Shown one piece after another: positions 27,201-39,200 of a stretch of 64,000 bases of DNA; the first letter of the stretch is position 1, and each line of letters opens with the position of its first letter. Both the position numbers and the translations under genes were made by a program. The notes below the pieces were generated by a model. The model did no database searches. It was not told where the DNA came from and saw only the letters and a program-made list of their open reading frames with translations. Origin of the DNA: Onthophagus taurus. Its lineage: Eukaryota; Arthropoda; Insecta; Coleoptera; Scarabaeidae. Location of the stretch: positions 19,103,501 through 19,167,500 of the forward strand of contig NC_091971.1 of assembly GCF_036711975.1 (NCBI RefSeq). The letters run 5' to 3'.

Positions 27201-30200
27201 CAATTTCATTTTGCAAATCAGCGTTTGAAATTATAGTGTCGCTTTCGATTTCTTCCTCTTCATTAATCACAGGGTCGGTAATATTGGGCTCGGCTTCCCT
27301 CTCCTCATGCAACTGGTTTTCGTCTTCATTTAATATAGATTCTAGCTCTTCTTCTGTTGATAGTTCAACTAGCACCTCTTTAGGAAGGCTATTTAATCCG
27401 ACTTTAGCTGATGTACTAAATGTGTCAGTGTTTAGCTGATGTACTGAGGTAACATGTCAGTTGGATTGTATTTATTACTTTGGCTTACTTTAAACAGTTG
27501 TTATGAATAATATCCGGATAAAGTGATTAATTTATCACATTGTTTAGACAATTTCGTTATTATATATAATGACCAGTCATTATGTATAATAGCAATTTAA
27601 TCACAATGACTGTAACATATATATTCATTATCATTAATTTATTATTAATAATATATTTATAATTATTATTTTAGGTTGTTCGAGAGGTTGATGAAAAACA
27701 ATACAGCTGTTTGCAGATATATTGACTCAACCCCTTTTGATGACCTCTGTGTACTCTGTTTCCATTTCTATTTCTGTATCTTTGTTATTTTGAGGTACAT
27801 CAATAAATATTCTTATCATTATTATTATTACAGTTTCCACAACTTAATTTATCACCCTTTTGGTATACTGGGCATATAAGACAAGTTTTTAAGTCCTCTG
27901 GCATTACCTCATTTTATCATATGTTACATATTATATAGCTTAGAGATAGGTATGTCGCCACCATGGTGGCATTATCTTCACCAGAAGATCTGTTATTCTT
28001 CGAGTTTATTATTGCTGTTTTCACTTCGTCCGCTGTTGGGGTTTCTATTTCAGTTTCCATGGTTTCATTTTTATCTTTATTGATCTGAACATTCAAAGTT
28101 TTCTTGTAGTGTTGCGTCCAGCGTTCAAAGGCCTCATTCTCTTCCGACGGTATAGCTTCGTTTCTAACCCTACTCACATTCAATCTGGGTTGATATTCTT
28201 TTGACTCCCATTTAATTTGTTAACATATATTTCTCGTAAATTTGTTTCTGTACTACTCTTCTATTTCTATGAATCTCTTCTTCATTGCAGTTCTTCTCTT
28301 TTTTCTGCACAACCTTGTTGCTTCTTTTCTTTTTGATATAGATCTGTTATAGGTTTCTCTATTCGCTATTTCGTTGTAGCAATCTGGTTCGAAGTTCTTT
28401 TCTTTCATTATTGTTGCACAGTCCTTATCGAACTAGCCCTTGTTATTACCATATCTGTAACACTTTTTGCTAATTTTTCCTAACTTTCGTCTATGTCACT
28501 GCTATTATTTATATTTATGGTTTCCATTTTACTAGAGATATCTTATTTGCACTATTCTTGTATTTCTGCATCTTTTACTTTTTCCTATATTAGCTGTTCT
28601 TTGATGGACCTTAGCTTCGACCAGATAATGGTCGCTATCACAATTTGCACCTCTTCTTGTTCGTACATCAATAATTAATGACGATTCTCTTGAAGATATG
28701 GTTGATTTGATTAGTCCTTTTTGAGCTTGGTATTTGCAAGTATCCTTTGTGATTGTTCCTCCTATCAAATGATGTACTTTTTATTCCGTAATTCGAAATG
28801 TCGTTTAATCCGAATTAGCCTTGTTTTAATTGATTTGAATTTTCGAGTGATTACTGTATACTTAGATGTAATATAGATCGATCACGTGATTTATAATAAA
28901 TCGTTTATTTAAATAATTTTTAAAGAAAACAATTTGTTCAATTTAACGATTATTGAAAGATTGCGCCGACATTGACCCAATCGAAAAGAGTTGGGGTTCT
29001 TCTCACTTACTACGCTCCCCAGGGCTAGTAAACAAAAAAATTTAACAATGAGCTTGAGTACGATTTCGAAAACAATCGCCCGTTAAGCGTAGTAAAGAGT
29101 TTTCTTTCCGGAAGATGCGTACAAAAACGTTGTTTGTGGTTGTATTAGTTCTAATGGGGTGTTTTTCTGAATCATTTTCAGCCAGAGGAGCTGGTGGTCG
29201 AATGGGTCAGTAATTACTGCTTATTACTACTCTTAAAAGTTTCGAAAATTAAAAAGAAACATTTATTATTTTTTTATTTTATTGGGGTGCTTTTTCAAAT
29301 CGTTTTAGGTAGTAAAAGGGGGCGCGGTCGATTGTATAATTCTCGTATGCCTGTTATAATTCAACATAGAAATCCCGCGGCTGTTAATTATTACGAAAAT
29401 AAAGATGTAAGATCTTAAAAATATTTGTTTTAAACATTAATACTTTTATCGTGTTGTTCATTTAAGGGTGCAAAAATTGTTAAAGCCAGCCATTTCGAAT
29501 TGGATTACATGTTGGGTAGGAAAATAACATTTTTTTGTATGGCTACAGGTAAATAAACGATAATAAATGATTTATACCTTTTCAATGTATTACAAATTCG
29601 AAATGCTTCAATTCATTCTTAAGATAATTTGACTAATTCTAGATCATTTCAACTTTTCAGGTTTTCCAAGGCCGGAAATAACATGGTTTAAAGATGGAAT
29701 TGAATTATATGCTCATAAATTCTTTCAAGTAATTATCGTATTTTGAAGAAAAAATTTAATCTAAATTTTTAACCTAAGAAGTAAACTTTTTATTTAAATT
29801 TAAATGTTAATTATGTTCTAATTTGTTACGTATTTTTTACTTATTTAATTATGGATTTATTTTAATTTAGGTTCATGAATGGCCAATCGGAAACGACACG
29901 ATGAAATCAAAGATGGAAATCGATCCAACAACCCAAAAAGATGCCGGTTATTACGAATGCCAAGCCAATAATAAATATGCAATCGATATTCGAGGATTTA
30001 GAACAGACTATGTTATGGTTACATATTAATCTTTAAAATAAAACATAAATTCTTTAAACTTTTTTTCACCATATACGCAATAAATAAATCTATAATAAAA
30101 TATAACTAACAATAAGTACTGAGATTGTATTCTTATTTAAAATAGTACATTTATATACTGCAATATTCTCGGGTCACCCTCGCTCTCCAAACCCGTTTAC

Positions 30201-33200
30201 TCTCAATTATTTTAAATTGGCAAGCACAACAAATTGCCGCAAATAAATAGGATAGTAGTTATTTCAGCGCAATTTTTAACGAAACGTTCGGGTGCAAGCA
30301 CGAGCTTCCATTTAAATGAGATTTAACGGGTTATTTTTATTGGTTTTGTTCCTAATTGTGGGCGATGGGGAAGCGAGGCGAGGCAGAGGAAGAGGACGGA
30401 CAAAATCAAAAGTAAATCAATAAAAATCCTCATAAAAATAAACTAATTTTCTTTTAAGTTTCAAATTGGATTGCCAATAACGGGGAAATATCGAGATCCG
30501 GAATCAGATCAATATTACAACAATCAAAACGTAAACATAATTCGATTAATCTTAATAAATCGTTTTAATAAACGTTTTTTAGGGTGCAAAAATAATTTTA
30601 GCGTCTCATTTCGATTATGAATACGTTTTGGGGCATAAAATTGCTTTCTTATGCGTTGCTAGGGGAAATCCAAGACCTCATATCACTTGGTATAAAGATG
30701 GATCAGAAATTTTTTCACATTTATACCTAAACGTAATCATATTTAATAATTTCTACTCATAAATAATTTATATTTTAACTTTTTAGATTCACGAATGGCG
30801 TATTGGCACAGATAAAGTAAAAAGTAAACTGGAAATTGATCCAGCTACACAAATGGACGCCGGATTATATGAATGCACCGCCGATAACATGTATTCTATC
30901 GATAGACGGTCGTTTAAAACCGATTTCAGTATAGCATTCGATTAAAAATTTTATTTCAAATTTATTATTGTCAAATAACTTTGTAATATTAACTTAGTTT
31001 TTACTTTAATTTGAATAAAAATAAAAAAAACTCACCGTTTTTTATTGTGGACAATATCCATGTAATCATCAGATCTTGCGTAAAAACCGTCGGTGGTTAA
31101 AGCACCCCAAAAATTACTCCAAGCTTTACCTGGGCGTACCAATAAAGGTGCCACAACTGTTCTGTTTTGCTCAATTAATAATTTTAAAGTGTAAGGATTG
31201 TCGATGTGAGCCACGGAATCGACGGAAAAATAAACGTCGCAGTTTCTCAAAAGACATTGATCCCTAAAAAGATTGTTTTTAATTTTATTAAAAGCGGATA
31301 ATTTTTGTAGATACATGAATAAGTATGTAAAAGGAAAACGTTAAAAAGTTATCAAGAAATCCCTTTTGTGCCTAAAATTTCTGGCGAGTTTTTATAATTT
31401 CACACAAGTGGTTGCCTCAACAGTGTTACTTCATCTAAGTTCAGTAAACTTATTCAGACTTGTTTGAAAATGTTGGTTCCTTCTTACATTTTTCAGAAAA
31501 ACTTATTTTAACTTATGAGTCACATTCTTGCTATTCTATGAGTGAACATTTTTCGGATTTTAAAAGAGAATGCCTCTGACAAAGAAGAACTTCGATTGGA
31601 ATGATTAGGTAGAATCCATTGTAGTTTAAGTTTCTTATGAAGCAGTGATGTTGGCAAAGATAAATAGGTAGTAGCACAAACTGCATGTTTTTTTCAACTC
31701 TTTCCAAAGCGCTTTTTTATATTAAAATTTGATGATAGATTGTTGTCAGTATGCTGATGATGTAATGAATAATAACTGCCACCCACCATGTCATTATTAT
31801 TAGTTTAGTAGGTTGAAAAATCAGAGCATAACACAAATCATAATTTACAGCGAAACCAAAAATTGTAGTAAAACATACTATATCAATAAACTGGTTACTT
31901 ATTCAAAGTAAAGGTTTTAGACAACCAGAACATTATTTTTCCAACACTGTGGCGATCAACTTTATCCTGGCACATGTAAAATGCAGAAGACCAATTATCA
32001 TGCAAAATGAATAAAAATATATACTAAGATTTTATATATTACTTACAAAGTAACCCTATGCAATATTTGCTTTAGCCTGGCGCTGCGCTATATACCCAGT
32101 CGGTGGCGTGAGGTCACAGTGAACTTCATACCAAAACCGGGTAAGCTTGATTATTTCACACCGAAATCGTTTAGACCAATCAGTTTCTCCTCCTTTCTTT
32201 AGAAAACTCTGGAAAGACTGTGTGATCGCTACATTAGAGATTTCTGTCTTCCAACCAAACCAGTAAATCCTAATCAACACGCCTACACTCAGGGCAAGTC
32301 CACACAACAGCTCTTCACTCAGTGACCAGCTTTGTTGGTGGAGCGCTGGACCTAAAGGAGTCCGCCCTAGGTGTTTTTATAGATATAGAGGGAGCTTTTG
32401 ATAAAACAACTTTCTCTGGTATTAACGAAGCCCTGTTAGAGCATAATGTTCCACCGACTCTTTGTGGTTGGATTGAGAACGCTCTTAAACATAGGATAGT
32501 TAAGCTTAGGGCTGGCGATGTCAGTCTTCAAGGAGGAGTTACTCGAGGCTGTCCACAAGGGGGTGTACTATCCCCACTTTTGTGGAACCTCACCCTGGAT
32601 AGCCTCTTGAACCGCCTCGCTGAAGCCAACTTTATCACAGTTGATTACGTAGATGATTTAACCATTCTCGTCAAAGGCAAGTATATAAACGTGCTGTTTT
32701 ATAGGATGCAAGTAGCTCTTAAATTGATAGAGACATGGTGTGACGAACAAAGACTCTCTGTGAATCCTAAGAAGACAGAGTTGATTCTTTTCACACGGAT
32801 GAGGAAGGTTGGCAAGCCCAGAATGCCATCCCTTGCTAATACTCCATTGGCATTGTCAAAAGAAGTTAAATATCTGGGCATCACGCTTGACAATAAAATG
32901 ACATGGAGAGCCCACCTAGATAATAGAGTTAAAAAAGCGTACGTTGCATTCGGTCAATGCCGGAGGGCTATAGGTAAGACATGGGGTTTGTCACCCAAAA
33001 ATGCTCTCTGGATTTACACGGCTGTAATCCGACCTATGCTTACATATGGTGCAGTAGTATGGTGGTCAAAGACCCTACAGTCTACATCTACTGCTGCACT
33101 TATTAAAGTACAGAGACTTGCGTGTTTGTATGTTACAGGTGTGCTGCGGACTACCCCCACTGCAGCCATGAAAAACATGTTAAACCTAACGCCACTTCAT

Positions 33201-36200
33201 TTGTTCATCCAAGAGGTGGCATTGGTGACCATGATTCGACTGCGAGCAGCAGGAATTCTAATGGGTGAGAGAAACAGTAAAAATGCCAATCTCTGGAACG
33301 AAATGGTGGAATACTCACCAATTCTGGATTGTGTAACGGACCCCTACAACACATTTTTACGAAGAAATATCTCACCCACTCAAGTTCCACAGAAGTAGAG
33401 GTAAAAAACAGCCTTAAAATCTACACTGATGGTTCAAAGAGACGGGAAGGAGCTGGAGCCGGAGTCTTCTCGTACGATCTCCGACTCCACGTATCTGAAC
33501 CTCTAGGTAAAAGTACCACCGTCATACAGGCGGAATTAATCGCCATACAAGTTGCCGCTGACGTTATTGTCAGATCCAACTTGGTAGGTAAGACTTTTAC
33601 AATTTATACTGACAGTAGACAAGCTATTTTGGCCCTGAGTAGAATAACAATTACCTCAGGACTTGTTATGGGTTGTCATCTGACATTGGAGAAGGCCGCA
33701 GTGCATAACTGTGTTATACTTCAATGGATAAAAGGACACTCGACTTGTTCAGGTAACAAGCACGCTGATAGGCTTGCCAAAAGGGCTGCCAAGCGAGCGC
33801 CATGTTCGCCTGAACCGATAATCGCTCCGTCCTTATCAACTCAGATTGAGATAATTAAAGATTTTACCCACAAAAAGTTTATGAACTGGTGGTATAGGGT
33901 TAAGGGCTGCCATCTGTCTAAGGAAGTATTACATTATCCTTCAGCAGAGGCAGCCTTGTCTTTCGTAAGGCTTGGCAGAAACACTCTACGAACTGTAACG
34001 GGACTCGTCACGGGTCACTGTAAGGTAAACAAGCATCTTTATAACCTTAAGCTTGCTGTTAGTCCTCTCTGTAAAGAGAGCGAGGAGACGGTCCGACACA
34101 TCTTGTGTGAATGCCCCACTCTGCAAGACCTCAGAATGAGAGACTTCGGAGAGGAATGGCCGACCATAGATGGTATCAGGAACACACCTCTGAGCTGTAT
34201 CCTAGCCTTCGGAAATTCCTTAGGCTGGTTGATGTAGCCGGAGAGAGTGTAGGAGGACGTACAAGGAGCCCGTTGGGGCCTAGGTGCTGTATGCGGAAGC
34301 ATACCCTCCGCTTTCCTACATACATACCATTTGCTTTACCCAATTTCGTGCCTAAAATTTTTATTTTGTACCTTTACTAAACCACTTCCAATCCTAAACC
34401 TGTACTGGGACATACATGACTCAATAGAGTGTTTCTTGGTCCTTAAGGATTTACTTCACATGTATAAATAAGATTTAAAATAAGAGGTTATAAAATATAT
34501 AGCACCAATTCGAAGAATACTATCTGCAAAGAGAGAACATTCAACTGATAGTAATCGAAATTATGTTATCAAAACAAAAGTTGAGTTTCGGTGCAATTAA
34601 CTACCCGCAAAGACATATAAAAGAAGAAGAATACCTACTTCTAATACATTCTACAACGCCAAACACGTAGTAGAGTGGGTCTTCAAGCTGACCACGAGGA
34701 AGAGAATTAAAGAAAGCAATCCAAGAGAGGAACTGCAACTACCACTCCACACGAAAGAAACTACCAACTTCTATGAAGAACTCAACCCAACCCAATCTAC
34801 GGCGTACAACAATACTAAAGAGGTAAAACAAGTAGCCAAAGGTCAAAGTAAAAGAAGAGCTAGAAGAAAACGGATTTCCGCAGACAAAGCTCTATTTAAT
34901 AATAAGTCCCAAAAACTCAGAAGAGAGATTCAAAAGCTTAAAAAAAATCCATGAGCTCCTATCTAGAAGAACTGTCAGTATGTGAGCAGACCGATTATTT
35001 ACTATGGAAGGCAACCAAGAAGGTCAAGAGACCTGTAACCTCTATTCCTCATATTAGAAGCAACACTGGACCGAGACAATAAGCAAAACCGGATGCTGTT
35101 TGCTGAACATCTGGATGAGATCTTTAGTCTCAACCCAGGGCAAAATAATTAAGAAATGACCAATATTGGAAACCAAAGAGCAGAAAATATCACACCAGTT
35201 ACTTCTAAAGATGAAGCAAATGAAATAAGAACTAACCTGTATATAAAGAAAACTCCAGGATGCGACCACATCATGGGAGAAATCCTGAAGCACTACTTAG
35301 AGAAAATATAATAATGTTCTTCAATGCTTAAATTAAAACATATACTGGCATGCTCGAAATTTGCGGAGGTTATCATGTTGCAAGAAAACAACTTAACAAT
35401 ATTAAATCTTACAGACCGATTTCACTATCACCATTAGTCTCAAAACTCTTTGAGAAACTATTGCTCAAAAGACTGAGGCCTATGCTTCCAATGTAATATG
35501 TAGAGATATTAATATCGTATATCTCAGGCAGACTCTTCAGAGTTAAACAAGCAATATACTGAGTCCTATCCAGTATCTGCTATATACTAATGACATACTA
35601 GATTTGGGGGTGACTATAATGACTATGTTGGCAAGTGACACAGGACTACTTCTAGTGGAGAAAGATCAAAAGTTATCCACTGGGAAAATACATATAACAG
35701 CAATGCAATTTTCAACTGGGCTAAAAATTGGAGTATAAAGTTAAATGAGTTGAAATTCGTCCATATTAATTTTACAAACAAACGTTAAAAAACCTAGACA
35801 TAAATGGAACTAAGGAAAAAAAAATTTGTAATTATTATGTATGTACTTTTTAACTGGTCTATAATTGTTAAATATTCACTGTGACTAGTTTCGGCGCTTA
35901 GTATCATCAGAGACTATGTTTGTGACTAGTTTCAGCGACATAGTCTCTGATGATACTAAGCGCCGAAACTAATCAGACTGAATAGTTAACAATTAAAGAC
36001 CAGTTAAAAAGTACATAATAATTACAAATTTATTTTTTTCCTTATATAAATACTGGTAAAATGGATTTTGATCATAATTCTTTTCATAAATGGAACTATG
36101 TATTGTGACTCTGGACGCCAATCTAAGGTGGAAGGAGCATGTACAGAAGAAAAGAGCGGAATTAGCATTAAAATACAAATAGCTGTATTGGCTGATTGGG

Positions 36201-39200
36201 AGGAACTCCACACTTTTAATCTCTAAAAATTACGGATTTACGATGAAATCCTAAAACCAATATAACACTACAGTATCCAGCTCTACGGACTGTACCAGCA
36301 ATTTGAACACCAACTGTATTTAAATATTCCAGAATAAACTGCTATGAAACATAGTTAATGCTCATTGGCATGTGCAAAATTCTGATATACATAGAGATCT
36401 CCGGATTCCAACAGTTAAGGAAGAAATCAAAAGATTTACTTAAAAACACAAACAAAGCACAACTCCATGTCTGAAAACTGAAGAGAAGAAAGGTATGTGA
36501 AAAAAAAAGCATTATCAAATTATCATTGTGAGGTTGAAATAATTTAAATTGCAATAAATATCTAAAACATTCCAGGCATAGTTTGCCACCAACAGATCAA
36601 GACCAAGTTATAATTGTCAGTAACAACAATAGCAATTTTTTCAGAAAGATAGAGCCCCTAAGAGATATCTATTTTTGTAAATATTTCTATCCTTTCTATA
36701 TCAGAAGGCCCATGTTGACCACCAAAGACGCCTTAAAATTATTTCTTACAGGTATGAGTGCTCCACCATAAATCTTCCTTAAAGTGAGTAAGAGATTAAG
36801 AGATATAGGGTTGTATGGAGAGCTATTGGAACTCATGTAGAGTCACTGTGGCGAGGTTTTGTGCTCATTGAATTCTTTCAAAACAGCAGAAGTATTGAAA
36901 GCCATTTAAGCATTAATTTGGTGTAATTGGGGACATTGAGTAATTGCAATAATAAATAGTAGAGTAATTGTAATTGAGAGCCATACAGACTTTCATTGAC
37001 ATTTTTTAAAAACAAAACATTTTGGGGCAAAAAGTATTGCGAGCAATTGATAACAATTTTGGAGCTTTTTAGAGTGGCTAAAAGATATTGACATATACTC
37101 AAAGCGAAATAACCAACTGGGAGTCACTGAGGGTCCTTAAAGCGAAAAGTAAAGCATCTACTAAAAGATAGTAAAAATAAAACATATTTGAAGAAGTTGC
37201 TAGTTATTGACAATTATTCAGAGTGAGTGTGATATATTGAAGTGTACTAACAGCAGTTGGGCGCCTTACCAAGCAATTGGGAGCTTCTAAAAGTGAATAA
37301 TATTGGGAGCGATTTGGAGCTACTTAAATTAAATATCTTGTGAGCGATTAGGAACCATTTAAAGTAATTCACTTAAACTCTTAATGATCCTTGATGTTTT
37401 TAACGTTTTCAAATAATTAATTATATGATTTAACGATTAAAAAAACTTTTACATTGAAATATCTCTTGCTGTTGATTCAGTAATGCTATCTTCAGGTTTA
37501 ATTTCTTTTACACTTAAATACTCAGTGAGATGTTTTGAAAGGAATGCTTCAACATGGTCTTTATGATATTTTTCCTAAAAATCAAAAAAATTATTAAAAT
37601 GTAAGAAAAAATATCTTTTTAATACTTTGTTGTGGATAAATAAGTGTATTTTTGATTTAGGATATTCTATCCGAGCGATTTTTGCTAATTGTTCCTCCAA
37701 AAATGGTGTTGGAAATTCAATAAAAACCGATAGTAAAACAATGGGAAGTTCTTCAATTTTATTTAGATCTAAATCAATCTGTCCACTTTTGCAGTATTGA
37801 CAACCTTCTTCAGCATCCCAACTGTTTGATAAATAATTTCCTAATTGGTTTAATTTTATTTTTGAATATCCATTTCCGTGGACAATTAATGGATTTGTAT
37901 GAGAAACAACGTTACGTAAAGTCATCTTGTTTTCTTTATCATTTCTTATTTCAACTTCACCTTAAATTAATAAAAGAATAACAACAAAAGAACTTATATT
38001 GATAGAACTTACTCATTGCTCCATTTAAATTTTGGAACATTTCACTTTCATGATCCAATTTCATTGATAATTTCTCCCTTAATTCATCATCTAAATAAGC
38101 TTCAGTGAAAAATAATTGATCATCATCCATATTTTCAATATCTTTTCTTTCTAACAACATCATAATTTCTTTTATGTAACCCATATACATTCCTGAATTT
38201 AAATACGGTTTTCCTTTCGTTACTGTGGGATATTTCTCAGCTAATGATTTATCAGGCCAACAAAAACTTTCAGCGCTAAACAACACCTTTGCTTCGGTCT
38301 TTTTGAACGCCTCAACAATCGTTTTTAAACCTGACAAAAACATCACGTCGTAAGCGTCCGTAAATATAACGATCCTCTCTTTATTCTCATCTTTATTTAG
38401 GTCTTTTAAGGCTTCTTTTAATAAATTTACTTTCCAACCACCGCCAGGTTTTCGTTTTACATCTCCTCCTTGCCATTCTTTACCGTAACCCAAAAGGATC
38501 GGTTTTATGTTGTATTCGTGAGCTGATTGCAAATATCTGTTTAAACCATCAGTTTCAGACGTTGCCACCGTAAAGACTAGTACATTATCTGAAAAATAAA
38601 TAGAAATTAACTCAAAAATAATATATCTTTTGACAGTTTTGACAGTAGAACAAATGAACAAGAAAAAAATAATAAATTATTAATATAGCATTAATTTAGT
38701 TATGTTTAATGACGTAATTAGTTTAAATAAGAATTGTGTTATAATATAAGAAGTAATGGGACATAATCCTACATTTTGCACCAATTTTTATTCTTATTAT
38801 TATTCTTTACCTTGATAAAAAAGGTATCTACTTTGAATTTTAACATATAGGTTATGTATGGCGTAAAACGTCAAAATAATGTCAATGATTTTTTTTTAAT
38901 TAAATAAGATGAATTTATAAATGTGAGAGAATTTTCTTTAGAAAACCAGCTTAAAATATCTGTTTAGATCAGGGTTTTTCAAAGTAGAGGGCGCCCAATA
39001 TTTACTAAAAATATTTTTTATATTTTGACAGTTTGAAAAAGGAGCCATCTATGAGCAAGAAAAAATAATAAATTTTTTTTCTAAAATTATTACAATTTGT
39101 TTATTAACATTAATTTAGTTATGTTTGATGACGTAATTAGTTTAAATGAGAATTGTGTTTTAATATAAGAAGTAATGGACATAATTTACATTTTACACCA

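Noticed and set aside
26921..27439. 172-codon Ser/Leu-rich plus-strand frame
   Set aside because: It mirrors the acidic minus-strand frame in the Ginger-like element; composition explains its length.
36583..36771. 62-codon frame beginning [10 protein letters not shown]
   Set aside because: No recognisable domain and no continuation; left as unassigned sequence.
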